This document shows, piece by piece, positions 17,400-25,288 of a DNA stretch of 64,000 bases; the first letter of the stretch is position 1; each line of letters begins with the position of its first letter. The stretch is from Holophagales bacterium (lineage in GTDB: Bacteria > Acidobacteriota > Thermoanaerobaculia > Multivoradales > Multivoraceae): positions 1-64,000 of the forward strand of contig VXSP01000045.1 of the NCBI GenBank assembly GCA_009837885.1, written 5' to 3'. The notes under the pieces are model-generated. The model saw only the letters and a program-made list of their open reading frames with translations. It searched no databases and had not been told where the DNA came from. Position numbers and translations under genes: made by a program.

Positions 17400-17594
17400 A
17401 TGTTCGGCGGCGGCAAGGTCAAGCTCGACAAGGAACTCATCGCGCGCGTGAAGCGGTACAGCGACATCGCGGGCTACTCGTCCGTCGAGGAGTTCATCAC
17501 GCACGCTCTGGAGAAGGAGCTGGCCAAGCTCGAAGGCGCCGAGTCGAGGGAGGAGATCGAGAAGCGGCTCCGCGGCCTGGGGTACATCTCCTAG
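17400..17594 (+). CDS. Small ribbon-helix-helix-like protein
   Basis: 64 residues with a strong Shine-Dalgarno (AAGGAAGGAG) before the ATG. The sequence KVKLDKELIARVKRYSDIAG, then YSSVEEFITHALEKELAKLE, looks like a ribbon-helix-helix fold: a short strand followed by two helices with the S-x-x-E-F-I pattern of CopG/Arc-type domains. The acidic tail (SREEIEKRLRGLGYIS) is helical. It lies 38 bp after the second phosphatase and 19 bp before a membrane protein, within the same operon. It could be an autoregulator or a small partner of the membrane proteins; nothing more can be read. Confidence 0.7.
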   Translation: MFGGGKVKLDKELIARVKRYSDIAGYSSVEEFITHALEKELAKLEGAESREEIEKRLRGLGYIS

Positions 17595-17613
17595 CGCCGC
17601 CAAGACGCCGCCG

Positions 17614-18471
17614 ATGTCCCTTCTGAACGCCGCCCTCCGCGCCGTCTTCGACGTGGCGCTCCGGCCTTTCGCGGCCTTGCCGCCGATCGTGCCGGTGGCC
17701 GTTGTGGCGCTGGTCTCGGGCATCTTCGCGCTGCTCGTCTACCGCTGGACGTCGAACCAGCCTGCGATCGCCGCAGTCAAGCGGCGGCTGTTCGGCCACC
17801 TGCTCGAGGTGCGGCTGTTCAACGACGACCTGCGGGCCGTGCTGGCGGCCCAGCTTCGACTGCTGCGCGAGAACCTGACCTACCTGCGGTTGAACCTGGT
17901 ACCGCTCCTGTGGATGATCGTGCCCTTCATGCTGCTGATCGCCCAGTTGCAGTTCCACTACGGCTACGAGGGGCTCGAAGTGGGCGAGCGCACGCTGCTG
18001 GTCGTCGACCTCGCGCCGGCGGACGCAGGCGTGGATCAAACCGCGCCGCGGCCGCCGATCGAGCTGGAGGCGCCGGCCGGCGTCGCGGTGGAGACGGCCG
18101 GCGTCTGGGTGCCGAGCCTGCGGCAGGTCGTATGGCGGTTGCGGGCGGACGAGCCGGGCCGGCACGAACTCCTCGTGCGCGCGGACGGCGGGGCGTTCAC
18201 GAAGAGCCTCTTCGTCGCCGACCCGGAGGGCGCAGCGCAGTGGGTACGCCGCTCACCGACCAGGCGCCGGGCGGCGATTCTCGACCAGTTGCTCTACCCG
18301 GCCGAGCCTTCCCTGCCGCGCGGCGGGCCGATCGAGCGGATCGATGTGCAGTACGGCACCGCCGCGATCTCGTTCTTCGGGCTGTTCGACGTCCACTGGC
18401 TGATCGCCTTCCTGATCCTCTCCCTCGCGTTCGCGTTCGCGCTGCGGAACCGCTTCGGCGTCACCCTGTGA
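17614..18471 (+). CDS. Three-span membrane protein, unassigned
   Basis: 285 residues. There is an N-terminal span (PIVPVAVVALVSGIFALLVY), then a positively charged helical stretch (SNQPAIAAVKRRLFGHLLEV), a second span near LVPLLWMIVPFMLLIAQLQF, a soluble beta-rich part from about residue 125 to 240 and a final span (WLIAFLILSLAFAFALRNRF). The layout, with a cytoplasmic basic coiled segment between the first two spans followed by an outside domain, recalls the Oxa1/YidC-like DUF106/TMCO1 group, but I cannot confirm this by eye. Its stop overlaps the GTG of the glycosyltransferase (GTGA), so it belongs to the phosphatase-glycosyltransferase operon. Confidence 0.65.
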   Translation: MSLLNAALRAVFDVALRPFAALPPIVPVAVVALVSGIFALLVYRWTSNQPAIAAVKRRLFGHLLEVRLFNDDLRAVLAAQLRLLRENLTYLRLNLVPLLWMIVPFMLLIAQLQFHYGYEGLEVGERTLLVVDLAPADAGVDQTAPRPPIELEAPAGVAVETAGVWVPSLRQVVWRLRADEPGRHELLVRADGGAFTKSLFVADPEGAAQWVRRSPTRRRAAILDQLLYPAEPSLPRGGPIERIDVQYGTAAISFFGLFDVHWLIAFLILSLAFAFALRNRFGVTL

Positions 18472-19169
18472 CCGCGCCGTCGATCGACGTCGTCATTCCC
18501 GCCTACAACGAGGAGGAGTCGATCGGCCTGGTGCTCGCCGACCTGCCGGCCGACCTGGTGCGTCGGGTCGTCGTCGCCGACAACAACTCGCGGGACGCGA
18601 CGGCGGTGCGCGCGCGCGACGCCGGGGCCGAGGTCGTGCCGGCGCCGGTGCAGGGCTATGGCAGCGCCTGTCTGGCCGGACTCGATCATCTGCGGCGGAC
18701 CGGACCGCCCGAGATCGTCGTCTTCCTGGACGCGGACTACTCGGATCACCCCGACGAGATGCCGCGGCTGGTGGAGCCGATCGCGCGCGGCGAGGCGGAC
18801 CTGGTCATCGGCTCGCGGGTGCTGGGAAAGGCCGAACCGGGCGCACTGCTGCCCCAGGCGCGATGGGGCAACCGGTTCGCCTGCCTGCTCGTGCGCATGC
18901 TCTACGGCCACCGCTACACCGACCTGGGGCCGTTCCGCGCCGTCTCGTGGAAGGCGCTCGAGTCGCTCGGCATGGGCGATCCGAACTTCGGCTGGACCGC
19001 GGAGATGCAGGTCAAGGCGCTGCGGCGGGGTCTGCGAGTGGCCGAGGCGCCGGTCAGCTACCGCCGCCGGACCGGCGTCTCGAAGATCACCGGCACGGTC
19101 TTGGGCACCGTTCGCGCCGGCTGGAAGATCGTAATCACCGTGTTTCGCTACAGTCGCGGGCCGACATGA
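18468..19169 (+). CDS. Family-2 glycosyltransferase (polyprenyl-phosphate sugar synthase-like)
   Basis: 233 residues. The GT2 nucleotide-binding start SIDVVIPAYNEEESIGLVL and the metal-binding FLDADYSDHPDEM (DxD) are clear, with GSRVLG and the C-terminal Q/R-rich YRRRTGVSKITGT typical of the DPM1/dolichol-phosphate-mannose-synthase-like group. These enzymes move a sugar from a nucleotide donor to a polyprenyl phosphate at the inner membrane. There is no C-terminal membrane span. It starts with a GTG overlapping the upstream stop and its own stop overlaps the next ATG. In this operon it could build the glycolipid or glycan that the phosphatase-superfamily enzymes act on; this is inference. Confidence 0.88.
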   Translation: MTAPSIDVVIPAYNEEESIGLVLADLPADLVRRVVVADNNSRDATAVRARDAGAEVVPAPVQGYGSACLAGLDHLRRTGPPEIVVFLDADYSDHPDEMPRLVEPIARGEADLVIGSRVLGKAEPGALLPQARWGNRFACLLVRMLYGHRYTDLGPFRAVSWKALESLGMGDPNFGWTAEMQVKALRRGLRVAEAPVSYRRRTGVSKITGTVLGTVRAGWKIVITVFRYSRGPT

Positions 19170-19639
19170 GCGAGATGACGGGTAGTGCCGTGAACGCCGC
19201 CGGCCTGGAGGTGCCGGCCAGCGAAGTCGAGATCGAGGTCCGGTACAAGGAAACGGACCAGATGGGAGTGGTCCACCACTCGAACTACCTGGTGTGGTTC
19301 GAACTCGCCCGTACCCATCACTGCCGGGTCGCCGGCATGGCCTACCGGAAGATCGAGGACGAGGGTTACTGGCTGATGGTCACCGGGGTCCAGTTGAAGT
19401 ACCGGGGCGGCGCCCGCTACGGCGACAGGGTTCGCGTCGTCTGCTGGCTCGATCGGCTGAAGAGTCGCGCGATGAGCTTCGGCTACCGGGTGGAGGTCGA
19501 CGAGCGGGTGCTGGTCGAAGGCCGGACGGACCACGTCTGGGTGGACAAGGCGTCCGGCAACCACTGCCGGATGCCGGAAGTCGTCGTCCCGGTCTTCCGC
19601 TCGATGGAAAACTGGCCGCCCAGAGCGGAGCCAGCCTGA
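19166..19639 (+). CDS. Acyl-CoA thioesterase, YbgC/4-hydroxybenzoyl-CoA hotdog family
   Basis: 157 residues. The YbgC-type catalytic segment is seen as YKETDQMGVVHHSNYLVWFE, which contains the Asp nucleophile, the hotdog helix and the conserved VHHSNY. The strands that follow (VQLKYRGGARYGDRVRVVCW) are also typical. Such enzymes hydrolyse acyl-CoA or acyl-ACP thioesters, sometimes at the membrane with the Tol system. The ATG overlaps the glycosyltransferase stop. The last 30 bases of the coding sequence form the left arm of a large palindromic element, so the gene's 3' end has been shaped by that repeat. Confidence 0.88.
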   Translation: MSEMTGSAVNAAGLEVPASEVEIEVRYKETDQMGVVHHSNYLVWFELARTHHCRVAGMAYRKIEDEGYWLMVTGVQLKYRGGARYGDRVRVVCWLDRLKSRAMSFGYRVEVDERVLVEGRTDHVWVDKASGNHCRMPEVVVPVFRSMENWPPRAEPA

Positions 19640-19713
19640 CGGCTGGTGCGTCTACCTGGCCGCCTTCGGCGGCGGCCGGCGGGGGCGCCGGCGCACCCAG
19701 TGGGCGGCCAGTT
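19610..19713. repeat. Dispersed palindromic element, copy 2 (overlaps the thioesterase 3' end)
   Basis: The arms AACTGGCCGCCCA (19610-19622) and TGGGCGGCCAGTT (19701-19713) are perfectly complementary over 13 bases. Inside lies the shared core in the reverse direction (CGCCGGCGCACCCAG at 19686-19700), next to GGCCGGCGGGGG. The left arm falls within the final codons of the thioesterase, and the right arm ends 2 bp before the stop of the convergent SDR. The element would form one long hairpin in RNA from either strand, so a bidirectional terminator role is plausible. Confidence 0.8.
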
Positions 19714-19715
19714 CC

Positions 19716-20486
19716 CTAGAAGCAGGCGTAGCCGCCGTCGATCACGAACTCGTCGCCGGTGTGGTAGCTCGAGGCCCTGCTCGCCAGGTAGACGGCGATG
19801 CCGCTGAAGTCCTCGCCGACACCCCAGCGGCGCACCGGAACCCGCCGCAGGACCTTCGTCTGGAACGCTTCCGTGTTGATCGCCCGCTCGGTCATGGCGG
19901 TGGCGATCCAGCCGGGCAGTACCGAGTTGACCCGGATGCCGTGGCGCGCGTGCTCGACCGCCAGGCCGCGCACCATCGCGTTGAGCCCGGCCTTGGTTGA
20001 CGCGTAGTGCTCGCTGCGCGGCGCGCCGAAGACCGCCGAGAGGCTGCTCGTCGCGACCAGGGAGCCGCCCTTGCCGCGCTCGACCATGTGCCGGATCGCC
20101 TGCTGGAAGGTCTGAAAGACGCCCTCCATGTTGACCTGGAAGATCCGCCGCCACTCCTCCATCGACATGTCGATGAATGGCGTGCCGCGGCCGCCGATTC
20201 CGGCGTTCGCGAAGCAGGAATCGACCTTGCCCAGTAGCTCGACGGTGCGCGCGAACGAGGCCGCCACGGCGTCGGCGTCGCCGACATCGCAGCGCAGGGC
20301 CTCCACCCGCGTGCCGTGGCGCGCCAACTGCTCCCGGGCGTTCGCGTTCTTCTCCTCGTTCGTGCCCCAGATGCAGACGTCGGCGCCCGCCTGGGCCAGC
20401 CCTTCGGCGAAGCCGAGGCCGATACCGGAGTTGCCGCCGGTGACGAGAGCCACCGTTCCGCTCAGATCGAATGCGTCGTAAGCCAA
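19716..20486 (-). CDS. Short-chain dehydrogenase/reductase (SDR)
   Basis: 256 residues. Classical SDR motifs: TGGNSGIG near the N-terminus, the NAG motif in CFANAGIGG, the Ser in VATSSLSAVFG and YASTK with the catalytic Tyr and Lys. It ends in TGDEFVIDGGYACF. I choose the TTG start at 20486, which places a GAGGGAG Shine-Dalgarno seven bases upstream and gives LAYDAFDLSGTVALVTGG. An ATG at 20540 would add 18 low-complexity residues and is the alternative. The gene is convergent with the thioesterase and follows the TauE-like gene on the same strand with about an 80-bp gap. Substrate is unknown. Confidence 0.88.
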   Translation of the reverse strand: MAYDAFDLSGTVALVTGGNSGIGLGFAEGLAQAGADVCIWGTNEEKNANAREQLARHGTRVEALRCDVGDADAVAASFARTVELLGKVDSCFANAGIGGRGTPFIDMSMEEWRRIFQVNMEGVFQTFQQAIRHMVERGKGGSLVATSSLSAVFGAPRSEHYASTKAGLNAMVRGLAVEHARHGIRVNSVLPGWIATAMTERAINTEAFQTKVLRRVPVRRWGVGEDFSGIAVYLASRASSYHTGDEFVIDGGYACF

Positions 20487-20566
20487 GGTCGTTCTCCCTC
20501 TTCCGTCCCGTCCGTCGTTCGTCGATGCGGCGCGGAGCATAGCGCCGCCGGGCGGCCCGCGGGCTG

Positions 20567-21310
20567 CTAGCCGAACCAGAGGCGGACCGCGAACAGGATG
20601 ACGGTCACCGTCACGACCCGCTGCACCCAGGCGTGTCCCTTGAGTACGGTGAGCCGTACGCCCAGCCAGCCGCCGGCCATGTTCCCGACCGCGAGCGCCA
20701 GGCCGAAGGCCCAGTCGACGCGGCCGGAGAGCGCGAAGAGCAGCAGCGACAGGCCGGTGAAGCAGAGGATGCTGAGCACCTTGACGGCGTTGCCTCGGAC
20801 CAGGTCCAGGCCGGCGAGAGAGGTCGCGGCGAGGATGAAGAAGCCGACTCCGGCCTGCACGAAGCCGCCGTAGACGCCGACTCCGAAGAAGCCGAGCGCC
20901 AGCAGACCGACTCGCAGGGACGCTGGCTGCTCGTCCGGCTCTTTGCGCCGCGAGAAGAGAGTCCACAGCGTAACCACGACCATCAGCGCCGCGAGCACCC
21001 GGCGGAAAGCGTCGTCGCTGATGACGAGAGCGGCCCACGAGCCCAGCCCGGCGCCGGCAGTGGCCGGCAGCGCCGCCCACAGGATTGCCCGCCCGTCGAG
21101 AACGCCGTGGCGGTGGAAGCCCCACGAGGCGACGACGTTCTGCAGCAGGATGGCGACCCGGTTCGTGCCGTTGGCGACGCCGGGAGGGAGACCGAAGAAG
21201 ATGAGGATCGGCAGCGTGAGGAACGAGCCGCCCCCCGCGACCACGTTCAAGGCGCCGGCGACGCAGCCGGCGAGCGCGAGCGCGGGGTAGACGATCACCG
21301 GCTCGTTCAC
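20567..21310 (-). CDS. TauE/SafE (DUF81) family anion exporter
   Basis: 247 residues with about eight hydrophobic spans. The two halves each carry the family signature: AGCVAGALNVVAGGGSFLTL in the first and GFFGVGVYGGFVQAGVGFF in the second, the duplicated G-x-x-x-G-x-x-x-G-G-G pattern of TauE/SafE proteins. Family members export sulfite, sulfonates or other small organic anions across the inner membrane. No sulfur-metabolism gene lies beside it, so the substrate cannot be inferred. It starts at ATG 21310 (MNEPVIVYPAL) and is divergent from the next small membrane protein. Confidence 0.88.
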   Translation of the reverse strand: MNEPVIVYPALALAGCVAGALNVVAGGGSFLTLPILIFFGLPPGVANGTNRVAILLQNVVASWGFHRHGVLDGRAILWAALPATAGAGLGSWAALVISDDAFRRVLAALMVVVTLWTLFSRRKEPDEQPASLRVGLLALGFFGVGVYGGFVQAGVGFFILAATSLAGLDLVRGNAVKVLSILCFTGLSLLLFALSGRVDWAFGLALAVGNMAGGWLGVRLTVLKGHAWVQRVVTVTVILFAVRLWFG

Positions 21311-21346
21311 GGCGAGGAGGTTAACGCTCCGAAGATAGACTCCGAA

Positions 21347-21598
21347 ATGATGGCCGATCAGACGACGCCGAGCCGCGGCCCCAGCGACTCGTCGCTGTTC
21401 TCCTTCCTGGGCCGCCTGCGCTTCCCGCAGTTGTTCGTCGTTCTGGCGGTCGTCTTCCTCATCGACCTGTTCGTCCCCGACGTGCTGCCCTTCGTCGACG
21501 AGTTGATTCTGGGGCTGCTCACGCTGATGACCGGCACCTGGCGCGATCGTCGACGTCCGCCGGAGAAGAACGTGACGCCGCCGGAGACGTCTGGATGA
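21347..21598 (+). CDS. Small membrane protein (DUF6116-like)
   Basis: 83 residues starting at the first of two adjacent ATGs. After a polar leader the sequence has LRFPQLFVVLAVVFLIDLFV, then PDVLPFVDELILGLLTLM and a basic tail TWRDRRRPPEKN. This arrangement of one strong span followed by a re-entrant amphipathic segment with a conserved PD-x-x-P-F-x-D-E matches small proteins that I recall as DUF6116; the name is from memory. The stop overlaps the ATG of the next gene (ATGA), so both are co-translated. No function is known to me. Confidence 0.65.
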   Translation: MMADQTTPSRGPSDSSLFSFLGRLRFPQLFVVLAVVFLIDLFVPDVLPFVDELILGLLTLMTGTWRDRRRPPEKNVTPPETSG

Positions 21599-22920
21599 CG
21601 ATCGGCCGGCTCCTCCTGGCGTTGGCGGTGGTCCTCACCGCGGCCGCCCCGGCGCCGGCCCAGGAGTGGAGCGGCAGCAACGGTTTTCGGGTTGTGGTCA
21701 CGGACGACGCCGGACAGCCGTTGCCGGGGGTCACGGTCATGGTTCTCCTGGCCGAGCCTGATCGTTCCGGCGGACCGCCGCCGCTGCTGACCGACGCATC
21801 CGGCGTGGCGGAAGTCAGCGGTCTGTCGGCGGGCGAGTGGCAGGTCGAACTGCGGCGCGAGGGGTTCATGATCGTGAGCTCCTACCTGAGGCTCGAAGAC
21901 GGGAAGCGGCCGCAGGTCGGATTCACGTCGCGCCAGCGCACGGGCCCCTTCTGGGCGCCGATGAACGTCGGCTACTCGAGCGTCGGCCTGGCGACCACAA
22001 CGGCCCGCGCCGGTTCGGCGCAGGCAGTGACCCGGGCTCAGCGGCGGGCCGAGCGACGGGCAGAGCAACGGGCGCGCCGGTTGCGACGGGAGAACGTGGC
22101 CAGGGTCGTAGAGCTGCCGCGGGAGGCCCCGGAGCCGCGTGAGGCGCCGGTGGAGGAGCCAGCGCAAACGGCCGTGGCTGAGGCCGAAACTGAACCGAGG
22201 GAACCAGCGTCCGTACCTGTGGAGACATCGGCGGCCGAGCTTGCGGTGGTGGCGGAACAGCCGGCTGCCGAGCCGGCGGCGGAGAAGCGCCCTGCGGCGG
22301 CGTCGCCCGAACCTGAGCCCGAACCGGAACCACTCGTGGTCCGGCTGCTGCCGAACCGCACGCTGCTGCGCGCCGGCGCCTGTCCCGAGTGCGGTCCCGG
22401 CGAGTGGTCGGTCGCGAGCAACTGGCCCGCCGAGCCGAGGACGGTTGAGACCATCGCTTGCGCCCCTGATCTCGCCGTGCGGATGGAGCGCGTGGCGGAG
22501 CTCGTCGAGGAGTCGCTGCCAGTCGACTTCCGGGTGTACGCCGGGTCGCTCGCCGAACCCACCGGCAACGACGTGCTGCGGTTGCTGCCGGATGAGGTTC
22601 GTACCGAAACGCAGGAACTGTTGTTGCCAATCGTCGATCCGGAACGGTCCTGTCAGGTCCTGGGCATCTTCCTGCCCGAAGGGGCGCGGTTCATCGGTTT
22701 CCAGTACGAGGCCGCGGATCTCGAGAGGCGGGGCAGTTGCCTGCCGGAGCAGCCGTGCGAGATCGGCGAGGCTGCCTGGCGCGGCAATCCGGTGATTCAC
22801 AGTCACCAGCACGGCACCTTCGTCTACGGGGTGTTCGAGAACCTGTCCCCGGAGCGTCGGCGGGAAGCGAACTTCAAGGCGTACTTCCGCCCTCCGCGCG
22901 GCTGGCTCCCGCCGCGCTGA
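21595..22920 (+). CDS. Secreted protein with carboxypeptidase-regulatory-like domain and Pro/Glu/Ala-rich linker
   Basis: 441 residues. A signal peptide ends near PAPAQEWS. Residues about 28-110 form a carboxypeptidase-regulatory-like (CnaB-type) beta sandwich: FRVVVTDDAGQPLPGVTVMV with GLSAGEWQVELRREGF. Residues about 145-245 are a low-complexity linker rich in Arg, then in Pro, Glu and Ala (PEPEPEPEP). The final 190 residues are a separate folded part with several cysteines (AGACPECGPGEW, GSCLPEQPCEIGE), probably disulfide bonded in the periplasm. The function of the C-terminal part is unknown. It may be an envelope-attached or peptidoglycan-spanning protein. Confidence 0.75.
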   Translation: MTIGRLLLALAVVLTAAAPAPAQEWSGSNGFRVVVTDDAGQPLPGVTVMVLLAEPDRSGGPPPLLTDASGVAEVSGLSAGEWQVELRREGFMIVSSYLRLEDGKRPQVGFTSRQRTGPFWAPMNVGYSSVGLATTTARAGSAQAVTRAQRRAERRAEQRARRLRRENVARVVELPREAPEPREAPVEEPAQTAVAEAETEPREPASVPVETSAAELAVVAEQPAAEPAAEKRPAAASPEPEPEPEPLVVRLLPNRTLLRAGACPECGPGEWSVASNWPAEPRTVETIACAPDLAVRMERVAELVEESLPVDFRVYAGSLAEPTGNDVLRLLPDEVRTETQELLLPIVDPERSCQVLGIFLPEGARFIGFQYEAADLERRGSCLPEQPCEIGEAAWRGNPVIHSHQHGTFVYGVFENLSPERRREANFKAYFRPPRGWLPPR

Positions 22921-22984
22921 CCGTCGTTTCGCCGGTCTCCTGCGTTAGGCTGGGCGCAGCCATTCCCCCGCAAGGAGAGCCACC

Positions 22985-24067
22985 ATGCCGTTTCGCCGAA
23001 GCGTCTTCAGCCTGTTCGTTGCCCTCGCCCTTTTGTCGCTCCTCGCCTCGCCCGCCGTTGCGGCCGGCGACGACGACGTCCGGCGCACGGCGAGCGGCCG
23101 GCCGGACCTGTCCGGCAACTACGACGTCGCCAACCTGACACCGTTCGAACGGGATCCCCGCCTCGGCGACAAGCAGTTCATGACGGCGGAGGAGGCGGAA
23201 CGGATCGCCGCCGGAATGGCGGCGGCCAGCGCAGGCGCCAACGCGGTCAGCGACCCGGACCGTGAGGCGCCGCCGCCGGGCGGCGACGGCTCCGCGGGCG
23301 CCGCCGGCGCGGTCGGCGGCTACAACTTCTTCTGGCTCGACTTCGGTAACCAGGCGTATCCGATCGATGGCCAGTACCGGACATCGGTCCTCACCGACCC
23401 GCCGAACGGCCGCATGCCGGAACTGACCGAGGCCGGCAAGGCGCGGCGGGCCAGCGTGAACCCGTACCTCTACAAGAACACCGGCGACGCCTGGTGGATC
23501 GAGGCCGGGGACGATCCCTACGACGGCCCCGAGACGCTGACGCCCGGGGACCGCTGCATCTACACCGGCGTCGCCACGACGCCGGTCCGTTCACTGCCCT
23601 ACAACAACCTGAAGACGATCACCCAGACCGAGGACCACGTCGTCATCCTGGTCGAGTGGATGCACTGGGCGAAGGTCGTCCGCCTGAACGCGGAGCACCC
23701 ACCGGCCGAGTACCGTTCCATGGGCGGCGATTCGATCGGCTGGTGGGAAGGCGACACCCTGGTCGTGGAGACGACGAACTTCCTCGACAGCCAGAGTGAC
23801 CCGCGCGACGGCCTGAAGGTCATCGAACGCTTCAGCCGCCACGGCGCGAAGGATCTGCTCTACGGGTTCACGGTCCATGACACGGACTACGCCGCGCCCT
23901 ACAGCGGCGAACTCATCTGGCCGGGAACCGACGACCTCCTCTACGAGTACGCCTGCCACGAAGGCAACTACGCAATGGGCAACATCCTCCGCGGCGCCCG
24001 GCTGCTGGAGAACGAGTACTACGAGAAGAAGGGCCAGGGAGCGAGCACGGGGTCCGGCAGCGAGTAG
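22985..24067 (+). CDS. Secreted protein of a GRPDLSG-type family, function unknown
   Basis: 360 residues. The signal peptide (LFVALALLSLLASPAVA) is followed by RTASGRPDLSGNYDVANLTP, a start typical of a large paralogous group of secreted proteins that I associate with Acidobacteriota and some marine gammaproteobacteria. Further conserved-looking segments are TPGDRCIYTG, a MHWAKVVRLN strand, IGWWEGDTLVVETTNF and EYACHEGNYAMGNIL. The GWWEGDTLVV and CHEGNY motifs are the ones I recognise as recurrent. No enzymatic activity is known to me. A GGAGAG Shine-Dalgarno precedes ATG 22985. No co-transcribed partner is evident. Confidence 0.75.
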   Translation: MPFRRSVFSLFVALALLSLLASPAVAAGDDDVRRTASGRPDLSGNYDVANLTPFERDPRLGDKQFMTAEEAERIAAGMAAASAGANAVSDPDREAPPPGGDGSAGAAGAVGGYNFFWLDFGNQAYPIDGQYRTSVLTDPPNGRMPELTEAGKARRASVNPYLYKNTGDAWWIEAGDDPYDGPETLTPGDRCIYTGVATTPVRSLPYNNLKTITQTEDHVVILVEWMHWAKVVRLNAEHPPAEYRSMGGDSIGWWEGDTLVVETTNFLDSQSDPRDGLKVIERFSRHGAKDLLYGFTVHDTDYAAPYSGELIWPGTDDLLYEYACHEGNYAMGNILRGARLLENEYYEKKGQGASTGSGSE

Positions 24068-24147
24068 CCGCCGGGGCCGAACGCGGCCTCGCGGGTGGGC
24101 GGCTCTCGTTCCAGGAGAGTCTCATCGGCGGCTGGCGTGGGCGTTCT

Positions 24148-25263
24148 TCAGGCTTCCAGATCGCCGTCCGCGATTTCGAGGAGGTCGGTGAACTCGAAGA
24201 TCGCGGAGCGACGCCCGCTGGCCGGGCGCGTGAACCGCAGAATGCCGTCTTCGCGGAATGCGTTCAGAATGCGGCGTGCGGCGTAGACCGGAACGTCTCG
24301 GCGAGCGCTGAAGTCGGCGGCGGTGCAGATGGGGTTCTGGAAGACGAAGTCGAGTGCGGCGATGGCGTGGCGAGCGTGAGTCAGGCTCGCTACGCGACTC
24401 TTTGTCTCTTCGTACAGATCGAGGATTCTCCGGGCCTTGGCCGTGCTGTCCTGGGCCTGAGCCAGCATCGCTTCCAGGAAGAACCGGCACCAGCCGGTCC
24501 AGTCGTCGTCGCGGGACACGGCAAGAAGACGTTCGTAGTAGACGGTGCGATTCGCTGCCAGGAACCCGCTGATGTAGAAGCTTGGCCGATGGATGATGCC
24601 CTTCTGCCAGAGATAGAGCGGCACCAGCATGCGTCCCAGCCGGCCGTTGCCGTCGAGGAAGGGGTGCAGGGCCTCGAACTCGGCGTGTAGGACCGCGAGT
24701 TGGACCAGTGGGTCCAGCCGGCGTTCGTGGAGGTACTTCTCCCACCGGTCCAGTGCGGCGGGCAGCTCGCCGGCTTCGATGGGAACGAAGGTGGCCTTGT
24801 CGATCGGGCAGCCGGGTGGGCCGATCCAGTTCGGAATGCGCCGGAACTCGCCGGGAGAGCGACCTCTGCCCCGGGCGCCGCGCAGGAGGACGCCGTGGGC
24901 GAGACGCATGACATTGAGGCATAGCGGGAGCTCTCTCAGGAGGGTCTGGGCCTCGCGCATCGCGGCGCGGTAGTTCAGGATCTCGATGATGTCGTCGCGA
25001 AGCTCGGGGGAAGGAGGTGCTTGGCCCGCTTCGAACTCGAGAACCTGGCGCGTGCTTGCCTGCGTACCTTCGATGCGAGACGACAGGACGGCTTCACGGT
25101 CGCCCAACGGTGCGACGAGGATGTCCGCGTTGGGTATTGCCTCCAGCAAGCCGTCGTACCGAGCGACCGCGACCGACGCCGAGCCGATCAAGGGCACCAG
25201 AGAGGCCCAGTCGAGCCGGTCGTCGGGCGGAAAGCTCGTGGGTTGGTAGTGAGTTGGCGTCAT
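24148..25263 (-). CDS. Fic-domain protein (AMP-transferase), with N-terminal inhibitory motif
   Basis: 371 residues. The Fic active-site motif HPFLDGNGRLGR is intact, with catalytic His200. The N-terminal inhibitory helix motif S-x-x-x-E-G is present as SSRIEG (Ser61, Glu65, Gly66), which marks class II Fic proteins that hold themselves inactive. The C-terminus has a winged-helix-like part (FVFQNPICTAADFSARRDVP ... AARRILNAFREDGILRF) with helix-turn-helix character. Such proteins usually transfer AMP from ATP onto a Ser, Thr or Tyr of a target protein. ATG 25263 is chosen because the upstream open frame runs through palindromic repeats and is not protein-like. The C-terminal domain might bind those repeats and autoregulate; this is inference. 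Confidence 0.9.
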   Translation of the reverse strand: MTPTHYQPTSFPPDDRLDWASLVPLIGSASVAVARYDGLLEAIPNADILVAPLGDREAVLSSRIEGTQASTRQVLEFEAGQAPPSPELRDDIIEILNYRAAMREAQTLLRELPLCLNVMRLAHGVLLRGARGRGRSPGEFRRIPNWIGPPGCPIDKATFVPIEAGELPAALDRWEKYLHERRLDPLVQLAVLHAEFEALHPFLDGNGRLGRMLVPLYLWQKGIIHRPSFYISGFLAANRTVYYERLLAVSRDDDWTGWCRFFLEAMLAQAQDSTAKARRILDLYEETKSRVASLTHARHAIAALDFVFQNPICTAADFSARRDVPVYAARRILNAFREDGILRFTRPASGRRSAIFEFTDLLEIADGDLEA

Positions 25264-25288
25264 GGGCGTGCTTGGGTCCCCATACTTG

